26,578 nucleotides of DNA, taken from the NCBI GenBank assembly GCA_964559535.1, contig CAZLIC010000065.1, positions 1-26,578 on the forward strand. The letters are read 5' to 3'. Made by a program: the position numbers and the translations under genes. Source of the stretch: CAZLIC01 sp964559535 (GTDB taxonomy: Bacteria > Pseudomonadota > Alphaproteobacteria > Rhodobacterales > Rhodobacteraceae). Below are positions 1 through 7,206 of this stretch, one piece after another. The notes under the pieces were generated by a model. It was not told the DNA's origin. It searched no databases and was given only the letters and a program-made list of their open reading frames with translations. How positions within the stretch are numbered: position 1 is the stretch's first letter; each line of letters opens with the position of its first letter.

Positions 1-49
1 ATCTACGCGGTGGCGGCCCTCATCAACTCACGTTGAATCTCAACAGGCC

Positions 50-289
50 CTAGCCCAGCCCGTGGCCGCGCAAGGAAAGCTCCAGCCCCGGCGGCGGCAG
101 TTCGGGCAGGCCGATGTCGCGACGCACGTGGTCGGACAGGGCGCGCATGTCACGTGCCACCGGCGGCCCGCGCCGCCGGAACAGCCGCGCGGCCAGCGCG
201 GCGGCCACTTTCCATGCACCGTGTTCGGCCACCAGCCGGTCAACGGCATCAAACGGGCTTGACGGGTTCTCGTTCAGAATCAGGATCAT
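50..289 (-). CDS. DUF1127 domain-containing small protein
   Basis: This 79-residue protein ends in a segment of the form LSDHVRRDIGLPE, which matches the signature of the DUF1127 (YjiS-like) family. These small basic proteins are common in alphaproteobacteria, and some members have been linked to phosphate or stress responses and RNA metabolism. The N-terminal half (residues 1-40) looks like an amphipathic helix, and an arginine cluster (LFRRRG) precedes the motif. I chose the ATG at 289, although no strong ribosome binding site precedes it. An upstream in-frame GTG at 376 would add a proline-rich extension that does not look like the family. Two minus-strand ORFs, tadA and a tiny one, lie upstream. 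The family call is fairly sure, the start is not, and the role of this copy is unknown. Confidence 0.72.
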   Translation of the reverse strand: MILILNENPSSPFDAVDRLVAEHGAWKVAAALAARLFRRRGPPVARDMRALSDHVRRDIGLPELPPPGLELSLRGHGLG

Positions 290-441
290 GGTCGCAGACC
301 AGCCGCTCGCGCGCACCGGCTCCTCGGGCTTGGGTGGGGTTGGGGACGGCAAGCGGATCGCGCGGACACACCCCACGCAGGACAGATCAGCCGTCAGTTT
401 TCAGAAATACGGGGCCGGAAAACCCCTGCGTCAGGTGGCGC

Positions 442-543
442 TCAGATGCGCCACACTCCGCCCGCATTTGCCCCGGAACACGCGGTCAGGGGCAGCGACC
501 CGGCAAGAGCGCGGCGCGACATGGTAATGACATGGTCAAACAT
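442..543 (-). CDS. possible 33-residue lipoprotein-like micro-ORF
   Basis: This very short ORF begins at an ATG preceded by an unusually strong ribosome binding site (GGAGGAGGGG, about 5 nt upstream). It encodes a peptide with two arginines followed by LAGSLPLTAC-SG, which resembles a lipoprotein signal with an LTAC lipobox. Only about 12 residues would remain after processing. It sits in the otherwise empty 290-653 stretch between tadA and the DUF1127 gene, all on the minus strand. It could be an entericidin-like micro-lipoprotein, a leader peptide, or chance. The start signal is the main support. Confidence 0.3.
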   Translation of the reverse strand: MFDHVITMSRRALAGSLPLTACSGANAGGVWRI

Positions 544-653
544 TCAGGCCCCTCCTCCGAGTCGGTTGCGGATGCCTCGTTCCTATCATCCCGCAACGCA
601 CGGCGAAACCCGCGCCTGCGCCAGACCGTTGCAGGTTGTGTCGTTGCGGCCAC

Positions 654-1103
654 TTACCGCCGCGCGGCAAAGAACGCCCGCAACAGCGCCGCCGAATCCT
701 CGGCCCCGATGCCGTCATAAACCTGGGGTACATGGTGGCATTGCGGGTGCGCAAACACCCGCGGCCCCTGCGCCACCCCGCCCGATTTCGGGTCGCCCGC
801 CGCATAGTACAGCCGTGCCACCCGGGCCGCGGCAATGGCGCCCGCGCACATCGGGCATGGCTCCAGCGTGACCCACAGGTCGCAGCCCTCCAGCCGCTCG
901 GTGCGCAGCGCCGCGCAGGCCGCGCGGATCGCCAGCATCTCGGCATGCGCCGTGGGATCGGCCCCTTCGCGCATCCGGTTGCCCGCCGCGGCAATCACCC
1001 GGCCATCGCACACCACCACGGCGCCCACCGGCACCTCGCCCCGCGCCGCCGCGGCGCGGGCCTCGTCAAGTGCGGCATCCATGAAGCTGCGGAACGGGGG
1101 CAT
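654..1103 (-). CDS. tadA: tRNA-specific adenosine deaminase TadA
   Basis: The 149-residue protein is a zinc-dependent deaminase. TadA converts adenosine 34 to inosine in the anticodon wobble position of tRNA-Arg(ACG), in the cytoplasm. The sequence shows the active-site HAE motif within TAHAEMLAIR, carrying the zinc-binding His and the proton-shuttling Glu. It also shows the second zinc motif PCPMCAGAI, preceded by LWVTLEP. The C-terminal FAHPQCHHVPQVYDG is typical of alphaproteobacterial TadA. I chose the ATG at 1103 because AGGGGG lies just upstream and the length fits the family. The frame stays open further upstream only as an artefact of high GC. It is divergent from rluB, with 142 bp between the two starts. 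Confidence 0.93.
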   Translation of the reverse strand: MPPFRSFMDAALDEARAAAARGEVPVGAVVVCDGRVIAAAGNRMREGADPTAHAEMLAIRAACAALRTERLEGCDLWVTLEPCPMCAGAIAAARVARLYYAAGDPKSGGVAQGPRVFAHPQCHHVPQVYDGIGAEDSAALLRAFFAARR

Positions 1104-1165
1104 GCCCCCTGATGCCGCCTTCCCCGCCATCCTGCAACGGTCCCGCAACGCCTTGCTGCTTCTTC

Positions 1166-1209
1166 CTTTCGCAAATATCCTTGCGGGTCCGGGGGCAGAC
1201 AGCCTCCGG
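1166..1209. repeat. intergenic AT-core plus GC-hairpin element, copy A
   Basis: A short A/T core (CTTTCGCAAATATCC) is followed by an inverted repeat, CCGGGGGC-AGACA-GCCTCCGG at 1189-1209, with one G-T wobble. A near-identical arrangement occurs at 18402-18447, and a matching core without the hairpin at 12556-12571. All three lie between divergent genes. From memory, similar elements are frequent in Rhodobacteraceae intergenic regions. Position between two gene starts argues against a simple terminator. A 5' leader or promoter-associated element is possible. Confidence 0.55.
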
Positions 1210-1245
1210 GGTCGCCGCACTCCCGCGGTCGCAGGATGCGCGCAG

Positions 1246-2127
1246 ATGCCGAACCCACCGAAAGCCCCCCAGAAAGCCCCGCCAATCGCTGCGCCCAACA
1301 AGCCGCGGAAACCCGCCAAACCCCCGGCGCCCAAGGCAAAACCCGAAGGCACACCGCCCGGCGAACGCATCGCCAAGGTGCTGTCGCGCGCCGGTGTGGC
1401 GTCGCGACGCGAGGCCGAGCGGATGATCCTGGCTGGTGAAGTGGCGGTGAACGGCAAAGTCATCGACAGCCCGGCGCTGAACGTGACCGAGGCCGACCGC
1501 ATTACCGTGAACGGCGCGCCCCTGATGCCGCCCGAACCCGCACGCCTGTTTCTGTATTACAAGCCCGAGGGCGTGGTGACCTCGACCGCCGACGATCAGG
1601 GCCGCACCACGCTGGACGAGGCGCTGCCGCCCGACCTGCCTCGCGTCATGCCCATCGGTCGGCTTGACCTGAATTCCGAGGGCTTGCTGCTGCTGACAAA
1701 TGACGGCGGGCTGAAGCGGCGGCTGGAACTGCCCTCTACCGGCTGGCTGCGCAAGTACCGCGTCCGCATCAACGGCCGCCCGCAGGACCCCGACTTCGAC
1801 CCGCTGCGCCGCGGGATCGAGGTCGAGGGCGAGCGGTTCCAGCCCATGGAGGTGTCGCTTGACCGCCAGCAGGGGGCAAATGCCTGGCTGACCGTGGGCC
1901 TGCGCGAAGGCAAGAACCGCGAAATCCGCCGCGCCATGGCCGCCATCGGCCTGACGGTGAACCGGCTGATCCGCATCAGCTATGGCCCGTTCCGGCTGGA
2001 CGACATGCAGCCCGGCGACGTGTCCGAGGTGCGCCCCAAGGTGCTGCGCGACCAGCTGGGGCTGGAACGGCCCGAGCCCGAAGCTCCGGCGCCCAAGCGC
2101 CCGCTGCGCAGCCGCCGCCAAGCCTAG
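1246..2127 (+). CDS. rluB: 23S rRNA pseudouridine synthase (RluB/RsuA family)
   Basis: This 293-residue protein isomerises a uridine to pseudouridine in ribosomal RNA, probably U2605 of 23S rRNA as in RluB. After a Lys/Pro/Ala-rich basic N-terminus (residues 1-38) comes an S4 RNA-binding domain (about 39-95, RIAKVLSRAGVASRREAER). The catalytic domain contains GRLDLNSEGLLLLTNDG with the nucleophilic Asp141. REGKNREIRR near residues 222-231 is the second conserved RsuA-family block. I chose the ATG at 1246 because it begins the basic tail found in alphaproteobacterial members; the ribosome binding site is weak. The stop overlaps the stop of the converging membrane-protein gene through a shared CTAG. 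The family is certain; RluB versus RluE/RsuA specificity is inferred from the extended basic tail and sequence style. Confidence 0.9.
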   Translation: MPNPPKAPQKAPPIAAPNKPRKPAKPPAPKAKPEGTPPGERIAKVLSRAGVASRREAERMILAGEVAVNGKVIDSPALNVTEADRITVNGAPLMPPEPARLFLYYKPEGVVTSTADDQGRTTLDEALPPDLPRVMPIGRLDLNSEGLLLLTNDGGLKRRLELPSTGWLRKYRVRINGRPQDPDFDPLRRGIEVEGERFQPMEVSLDRQQGANAWLTVGLREGKNREIRRAMAAIGLTVNRLIRISYGPFRLDDMQPGDVSEVRPKVLRDQLGLERPEPEAPAPKRPLRSRRQA

Positions 2128-3146
2128 GCCTTGCGCGCCCGCTGTTCCAGCGCGTTCAACTGGTCGGGCACGAAGCGTTCGGCAAAGCCTGCCAGAAAGC
2201 TCCACACCACGAACTTGGCAAAGTTGGCGGTGGGCAGGGTGTAGTGCTGCCCCGGCGCGCTGCACGGGCTGACCCGTTCCGACACCCAGAACGGCCCCAT
2301 GTTGCCGCCGGTGTCGGGGTGCGGAAACGGATCTCCCCCGATCACGTTGCCGGTGATGAAGTAGTAGAAGATCAGCGCCGCAAAGCCGCCGATCATCAGC
2401 CGCACCGCGATGACGCGGTGGCGATAGGCCTTGTGCAGGTCATCCCAGGTCATCGCCCCGGCCACCGACTGGAACGCGATCAGCCGCGAGAAGAAGGCGC
2501 CGAACACGCCGAAGTAGATCAGCGAGGTCACGTGCCACTTGCCGATCACATCGAACATCGTGGGTTCCTGCACCACGAAGGTCTGCCCGGGGTCAACGCC
2601 GGTGATCTGGTACTTGCTGTAGACAAAGCCTGCGGCCAGCATGACCATGGCCAGCAGCACCAGCCCGACCCCCCATCTGCACAGCCGCGACGCCACCTCG
2701 GCGCGGGCTTCGCGTTCGGCGCGCCGGTCGACGAACCGCCGGTGCGTCAGGTCCAGCAGCGAACAGACCAGTTCGCGCAGGCCCTCGACGCTGCCCGCAT
2801 CTTCGGCAGCCTTGATCCGGTCGGCCAGCCGGTCATGCCCTGTCACACCAATGGAGGCGGCGCGCGCAAGGGTTGTTGTCGCCATCGCCGAAAGCCAGGC
2901 CGCCCCGGCATGCCCTGCAAGCCGCAACTCCACCTCGTTGGCCACGGCGTACTGGCCGCGGCGAGGATCGCCCGGCATCTCGGCAATGGCCAGCAGTTCG
3001 GCAATCCGCGGGTCGGTCCAGTCGGCCGCCTTGGTGGCCTTGATCCGGTCATAGTCCACCCGCAGCCCCGCCATCAGCGCCAGCCACGCCTCGGGCCGGT
3101 CGGTCCGGCCGAAGCCCACGCCGTCTTCCGGTTCCGTCTGCGCCAT
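2124..3146 (-). CDS. unknown four-helix membrane protein, divergent from the xpaC-telA run
   Basis: I do not recognise a named family for this 340-residue protein. Residues 1-155 look cytoplasmic and helical, ending in a charged stretch (RRAEREARAE). Four hydrophobic segments follow at roughly 158-175, 206-226, 247-266 and 309-324. The loop between segments three and four has the polar run GGDPFPHPDTGGNMG and one Cys. The C-terminus (FLAGFAERFVPDQLNALEQ) looks like the pore-proximal or dimerising end seen in several bacterial membrane proteins of unknown function. The ATG at 3146 is preceded by GGAGG at good spacing, which favours it over an upstream frame extension. It is transcribed away from the xpaC-telA operon, from a region of about 170 bp between them, so common regulation is possible. 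The family is unassigned; the gene itself looks real. Confidence 0.8.
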   Translation of the reverse strand: MAQTEPEDGVGFGRTDRPEAWLALMAGLRVDYDRIKATKAADWTDPRIAELLAIAEMPGDPRRGQYAVANEVELRLAGHAGAAWLSAMATTTLARAASIGVTGHDRLADRIKAAEDAGSVEGLRELVCSLLDLTHRRFVDRRAEREARAEVASRLCRWGVGLVLLAMVMLAAGFVYSKYQITGVDPGQTFVVQEPTMFDVIGKWHVTSLIYFGVFGAFFSRLIAFQSVAGAMTWDDLHKAYRHRVIAVRLMIGGFAALIFYYFITGNVIGGDPFPHPDTGGNMGPFWVSERVSPCSAPGQHYTLPTANFAKFVVWSFLAGFAERFVPDQLNALEQRARKA

Positions 3147-3313
3147 GGCAGCCTCCGGTATGCCTTTTTCCGACGCTACACCCGAAACGCGCCTTTGCAC
3201 GGCCATTGGCTGCCCTTGACGCAGTTTTCACGCGGCAGCGCCCGCGCGCATCGCACCTTCCAAGGCGGTTCCGCCCGGTCTACGCTGCGCCCGCAAAGCA
3301 GAGCGAGTCGCCC

Positions 3314-3397
3314 ATGTCCGGCAAGGGAATGCAGACCACGGCCTTCATCCTTCTGGTGGCGCTGACGGCCTACGTCGCGTTCCTTGGGGGGGCATGA
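3314..3397 (+). CDS. 27-residue single-helix membrane peptide coupled to xpaC
   Basis: The ORF encodes MSGKGMQ followed by a hydrophobic stretch, TTAFILLVALTAYVAFLGG, long enough for one membrane helix with a short positive N-terminus. Its TGA stop overlaps the ATG of the xpaC-family gene (ATGATGG at 3394-3400), a typical translational-coupling arrangement. The ribosome binding site is modest (AGAGCGAG about 7 nt upstream). Standard gene callers would skip it because of its size. It may act as a leader peptide for xpaC translation or as a small membrane partner. The evidence is spacing and hydrophobicity, not homology. Confidence 0.5.
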   Translation: MSGKGMQTTAFILLVALTAYVAFLGGA

Positions 3398-4272
3398 TGG
3401 CACAGCGCTATGGCGGTCAGCACAGCCCCGGCGGCGCGCCCCAGGGCGGCATCCTGGCCCCGCCGCCGCCCAGCCTGCCCCGTGAAGGCGGCAAGGCGGG
3501 CTTCCGGTCGTGGCTTCTGTTCGTGCTGCCCTTCCTGTTTGCCATCGGCGCCTTCGGTGGCCAGCCTGCGGAACTGATCGCGGGGCTTGCCACCTTCGCG
3601 CTGCTCATGGCCGCGGCCTGGCTTACCCGCGACGGCATCCTGGCGCAGCAGGCCTATGACGCGCGCAACATCGCCCGCCGTCCGGCCATTCCGCGCAAGG
3701 TGTTCGGCGCGGTCCTGACCGGCGCCGGGCTTGGCCTGCACACCGCCCTGTCGGGGCAGAACATCGCCGTTGCTGTCGCCTTTGGCCTGACCGGCGCCGC
3801 GCTGCATCTGGCCGCCTTCGGCCTCGACCCCATGGCCGACAAGGGCGCCGAGGGGATCGACCAGTTCCAGTCCGACCGCGTGGCGCGCGCCGTGGACGAG
3901 GCGGAAAAGCACCTGGCTGCGATGAAGGACGCGATTCTGCGCGCGAATGACCGCCGCATCGCGCTGCGGGTGGACCGCTTTGCAGAAACCGCACGCGGCC
4001 TGTTCCGCACCATCGAGACCGATCCGGGCGACCTGACGGGCGCCCGCAAGTACCTGTCGGTCTATCTGCAGGGTGCCCGCGATGCGACGGTGAAGTTCGC
4101 CGACCACTTTGCCCGCACCGGCGATGTCGCCGCCAAGATCGAATATGAAACCCTGCTGAACGATCTGGAAACCACCTTTGCCGACCGCACGAAGTCGCTT
4201 CTGGCCGGGGGCAAGTCGGACCTAGATGTCGAGATCAGCGTGCTGCGCGACCGGCTGAAGTTCGAGAAATAA
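3394..4272 (+). CDS. XpaC family membrane protein (5-bromo-4-chloroindolyl phosphate hydrolysis protein)
   Basis: The 292-residue protein resembles the XpaC family, named after a Bacillus subtilis gene affecting hydrolysis of a chromogenic phosphate; the biochemical role is unknown. A Gly/Pro-rich N-terminus (1-35) is followed by four hydrophobic segments (about 40-54, 61-77, 104-119, 124-142). Then comes LDPMADKG and a helical cytoplasmic domain, with RVARAVDEAEKHL and repeated charged helices to the end, predicted to form coiled coils. In Bacillus, xpaC sits beside the telA homologue yaaN. Here telA lies one gene downstream, which strengthens the call. GGGGGG precedes the double ATG start. 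The upstream 27-residue ORF overlaps it by four bases. The family call is good; the function is unproven. Confidence 0.8.
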   Translation: MMAQRYGGQHSPGGAPQGGILAPPPPSLPREGGKAGFRSWLLFVLPFLFAIGAFGGQPAELIAGLATFALLMAAAWLTRDGILAQQAYDARNIARRPAIPRKVFGAVLTGAGLGLHTALSGQNIAVAVAFGLTGAALHLAAFGLDPMADKGAEGIDQFQSDRVARAVDEAEKHLAAMKDAILRANDRRIALRVDRFAETARGLFRTIETDPGDLTGARKYLSVYLQGARDATVKFADHFARTGDVAAKIEYETLLNDLETTFADRTKSLLAGGKSDLDVEISVLRDRLKFEK

Positions 4273-4338
4273 CCGCCAACCGGCCCGAATTCCGCCAGAT
4301 CGGCCTGTCACACCGGGCCTGATAACCGGAGTTCGCCC

Positions 4339-4845
4339 ATGTCCTTCCTTGCCGCCCTGCGCACCCGCCTGAACGGCCCGGTCGCTGCCTGTGTGCAGGC
4401 AGCGAAAGACATGGCGGAACGTGCCATCACCCGCCTTGTTCCCGAAGGCGCCGCGCCCGATGCCGACAGGCATACCCATGGCGCCGCGCCTGCCTTGCCC
4501 GAATCCGACCCGCTTGAACAACCGCGCCTGCACCTTGCACGGCTTTCGGTCGCCTTGGCGTCCTGCGGAGACGCCACGGTGGCGGCGGCGGGCGCGCGGT
4601 TCCACGGTGCCGTGCGCGCTCTGCTCGACGCGCTGGCCCGCCAGCCCGCCGCCCTTCCGGCCCACGACCACCCGCTGTCGGCCTGGGTGCCCGGGCTGGC
4701 CGCCGCCACCGAACGCTTCGTGTCGCTGCAACGCCAAACACCCTGTCCAAGCCGCCGCGACCAGCTGATCGCCGTGCTGGACCAGGTGGCGCGCCGCGTG
4801 CAGGCCCATGTGCAGGCCGTGGAAAACGCGGGCCAGCACGGCTGA
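4339..4845 (+). CDS. uncharacterised helical protein between xpaC and telA
   Basis: This 168-residue protein is not recognised. It is rich in Ala, Arg and Leu, has no signal peptide or convincing membrane segment, and appears almost wholly helical. A Pro/Asp/His-rich linker occupies about residues 35-60. The second half contains helices with heptad-like Leu/Ala spacing (about 62-95 and 130-165). GGAG lies 8 nt before the ATG, supporting the start. It lies 66 bp after the xpaC-family stop and 111 bp before telA on the same strand, so it is likely part of the same operon and may be a soluble partner of XpaC or TelA. The coding call is good; the role is open. Confidence 0.75.
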   Translation: MSFLAALRTRLNGPVAACVQAAKDMAERAITRLVPEGAAPDADRHTHGAAPALPESDPLEQPRLHLARLSVALASCGDATVAAAGARFHGAVRALLDALARQPAALPAHDHPLSAWVPGLAAATERFVSLQRQTPCPSRRDQLIAVLDQVARRVQAHVQAVENAGQHG

Positions 4846-4956
4846 TCCGGCACATTGGCGCCAGCATTGAAAAACCGCGCTGGCAATCGTTGCGTGAATT
4901 TCGCACTCTGCCGTGAAAAGGGGACGCCGTTCCCTACCCAGCAGAGGAGTTCCCGC

Positions 4957-6144
4957 ATGTCCGAAAACGTCCGCACCGCGGCCGAGGCCACGCTTTCCGA
5001 GGTCGAAAAGGTTACCGCCGTCATCCTGCAGGAACCCGGAACAGCGGTCGTCCCGCTGGAGACCGCGGCGGCGCCGGTGGCCGAGGAAATTCGCGCCCGC
5101 ATGGCCGAACTCGACATGTCCAACACCCAGTCGATCATCCGCTTCGGTTCTGCCGCGCAAGGGGAACTGCAGGTCATCAGCCAGGAAATGCTGGCCGACG
5201 TGAAGAACAAGGATGTGGGTCCCGCGGGCGATTCGCTGCGCAAGATCGTCACCACGCTGCGCGGCTTCACGGTGGATGAACTGGACGTGCGGCGCGAGAA
5301 GTCGTGGTGGGAACGGCTGACGGGGCAGGCCGCGCCCTTTGCCGAATTCCTGGCCCGCTACGAAGATGTGCAGGGCCAGATCGACAAGGTGACCGAAGAG
5401 CTGCTCAGCCACGAGCATATCCTGCTGAAGGACATCAAGTCGCTGGATGTGCTGTATGAAAAGACGCTGAAGTTCTATGACGAGCTGGCGCTGTACATCG
5501 CCGCCGGTGAAGCCAAGCTGAAAGAGATCGACGCGACGGACATTCCGGCCAAGGAAGCCGCAGTAAAGGCCGCGCCCGAGAACGAGCAGGTGAAGGTCGC
5601 CCAGGAACTGCGCGACCTGCGTTCGGCCCGCGACGATCTGGAACGCCGCGTGCATGACCTGAAGCTGACGCGGCAGGTCACCATGCAGTCGCTGCCCTCG
5701 ATCCGGCTGGTGCAGGAAAACGACAAGTCGCTGGTGAACAAGATCAACTCGACGCTGGTGAACACCGTGCCACTTTGGGAAACCCAGCTGGCGCAGGCTG
5801 TCACCATCCAGCGGTCAAAGGAAGCGGCCGAGGCGATCCGCGGCGCGAACGACCTGACCAACGAGCTGCTGACCGCCAATGCCGACAACCTGCAGGCGGC
5901 GAACCGCGTGGTGCGCGAGGAAATGGAACGTGGCGTCTTCGACATCGAGTCGGTGGCCAAGGCCAATGCCACGCTGATTGCCACGGTCGAGGAAAGCCTG
6001 GCCATCGCCGACGCGGGCAAGGCGCGCCGCGCTGCGGCCGAGGAACAGCTGCAGAAGATGGAGATCGAGCTGCGTGACACGCTGTCGGCCGCGCGCGCCA
6101 AGTCGACCGGTCTGGGCGGCCAGATCGGCGGATCGGTCGGCTGA
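4957..6144 (+). CDS. telA: TelA family toxic anion resistance protein
   Basis: The 395-residue protein belongs to the TelA/KlaA/YaaN family, linked to tellurite and other toxic-anion resistance and, more generally, envelope stress. Its mechanism is unknown. Visible family features are GDSLRKIVTTLRGFTVDEL near residues 90-108, WWERLTGQ shortly after, and FLARYEDVQGQIDKVTEELLSHEHILLKDI. A long helical domain with LRDLRSARDDLERRVHDLKLTRQ follows, then the strongly conserved SLPSIRLVQENDKSLVNKIN. It is nearly all helix with coiled coils and no membrane segment. AGAGGAG precedes the ATG at 4957. Reading from an upstream codon would add a sequence unlike the family. It lies downstream of xpaC, as in Firmicutes. 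Recognition is confident. Confidence 0.93.
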   Translation: MSENVRTAAEATLSEVEKVTAVILQEPGTAVVPLETAAAPVAEEIRARMAELDMSNTQSIIRFGSAAQGELQVISQEMLADVKNKDVGPAGDSLRKIVTTLRGFTVDELDVRREKSWWERLTGQAAPFAEFLARYEDVQGQIDKVTEELLSHEHILLKDIKSLDVLYEKTLKFYDELALYIAAGEAKLKEIDATDIPAKEAAVKAAPENEQVKVAQELRDLRSARDDLERRVHDLKLTRQVTMQSLPSIRLVQENDKSLVNKINSTLVNTVPLWETQLAQAVTIQRSKEAAEAIRGANDLTNELLTANADNLQAANRVVREEMERGVFDIESVAKANATLIATVEESLAIADAGKARRAAAEEQLQKMEIELRDTLSAARAKSTGLGGQIGGSVG

Positions 6145-6165
6145 CACAGGTGAACCACCAACCGG

Positions 6166-6270
6166 CGGCGCCTCCCTCCCCCCTGGTGGCAGAGGGATCG
6201 GAAGGAGGGGCGCCGCGCCCGCCACAGGCCCCCCACCCCCCTCCCTTCCCCACAAGGGGGAGGGGAGGCG
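6166..6270. repeat. REP-like C-rich/G-rich inverted repeats in front of the lipoprotein gene
   Basis: The stretch holds two imperfect inverted repeats. The first pairs GGCGCCTCCCTCC with the GGAGGGGCGCC-type arm ending near 6215. The second, at about 6235-6268, is a C-rich arm ending CTTCCCC, a loop ACAA, and a G-rich arm GGGGGAGGGGAGG. Similar palindromic units, which translate into odd Pro/Gly/Arg-rich peptides in every frame, are dispersed through many alphaproteobacterial genomes. The unit fills the telA-to-lipoprotein gap. Its G-rich arm lies exactly where a ribosome binding site would be needed for the next gene. Confidence 0.6.
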
Positions 6271-6275
6271 CGCGT

Positions 6276-7205
6276 TTGGCCGCCTGCGCCCTGCGCGGCA
6301 CGGTCGCCGGCCTCGCTCTGCTGCTGGCCGCCTGCGATCCTGCAAGCGTTCCCGCCCCGCCCCCCGCGCTGCCCCCCGTGACCCGGCCCCCGCCCGAAAC
6401 GCCCGCCTCGGCGGCAATGCGCGCGCATTTCGCCGCGGTGCAGGGCACACTTCTGTCGCGCGGCCTGTTGCGCACCGATTCGGGCGCCACGGACGCCCCG
6501 TTCAGCGAATGGCAACTGACCGAGAATTTCATCCGCATCGCGCTGTTCGACGAATTCCAGCCCGGCGCCGGTGGTTACGTGCAGCAGGAACGCGAAAGCC
6601 GCCTGCGCCGATGGGTGGCGCCGGTGCGCGTGGCCGTCCGCTTTGGCGCCAGCGTGGCCGAACCCCAGCGGCAGGCCCGCAGCAGCCAGATCGCGGCCTA
6701 CCTTGCCCGCCTCACCGCGATCACTGGCCACCCGATCCGGCTTGACCCGGTCACGCCCAACTTCTTCGTCTATGTCGTGTCCGAAGACGAACGCCTGGCA
6801 CTGGGCCCCGAAATCGCCGCCGCCATGCCCGGCTTTTCCGGTGCCGAGATCGCCGCCTTCACCGCGATGCCGCAAAGCACCTACTGCCAGGTCTCGGCAC
6901 TGTCCGAATCGGCCACCGGCATCTACCTGCGTGCGCTGGCCGTGATCCGCGCCGAACACCCCGACCTGATGTTCAGCGCCTGCCTGAACGAGGAAATCGC
7001 CCAAGGGCTGGGCCTGCCCAACGACAGCCCCCGCGCCCGCCCCTCGGTGTTCAACGACGACCAGGAATTCGCCCTGCTGACGCCGATGGACGCGCTGATG
7101 CTGCGCATCCTCTACAACCCCGCCCTGCGCCCCGGCATGACCGCCGCCGAGGCCCGGCCGGTGGTGGCGATGCTGGCGCGGACGCTGACGGGGGGCGGGG
7201 CCTAG
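6276..7205 (+). CDS. DUF2927 domain lipoprotein
   Basis: From a TTG at 6276 the product is 309 residues with a textbook lipoprotein signal: a short n-region with Arg, the hydrophobic run TVAGLALLLAA, and Cys20 in the lipobox LAAC. A Pro-rich linker follows, then the globular domain. This contains ENFIRIALFDEF, LRRWVAPVRVAVRFG, ITGHPI and a C-terminal FSACLNEEIAQGLGLPNDS, which I recognise as DUF2927, a proteobacterial lipoprotein family of unknown function. NEEIAQGLG recalls a relaxed metallopeptidase-like helix, but no HExxH is present. A GTG at 6150 would read through the REP-like repeat and give a signal buried 60 residues in, which is unlikely. It follows telA on the same strand and abuts the DUF6338 gene by one base. 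Confidence 0.82.
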   Translation: MAACALRGTVAGLALLLAACDPASVPAPPPALPPVTRPPPETPASAAMRAHFAAVQGTLLSRGLLRTDSGATDAPFSEWQLTENFIRIALFDEFQPGAGGYVQQERESRLRRWVAPVRVAVRFGASVAEPQRQARSSQIAAYLARLTAITGHPIRLDPVTPNFFVYVVSEDERLALGPEIAAAMPGFSGAEIAAFTAMPQSTYCQVSALSESATGIYLRALAVIRAEHPDLMFSACLNEEIAQGLGLPNDSPRARPSVFNDDQEFALLTPMDALMLRILYNPALRPGMTAAEARPVVAMLARTLTGGGA

Positions 7206-7206
7206 G

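Noticed and set aside
4222..5655. Long minus-strand open frame opposite telA
   Set aside because: It is antisense to a clearly recognised family protein and its translation is low-complexity His/Arg/Gly-rich, an artefact of high GC.
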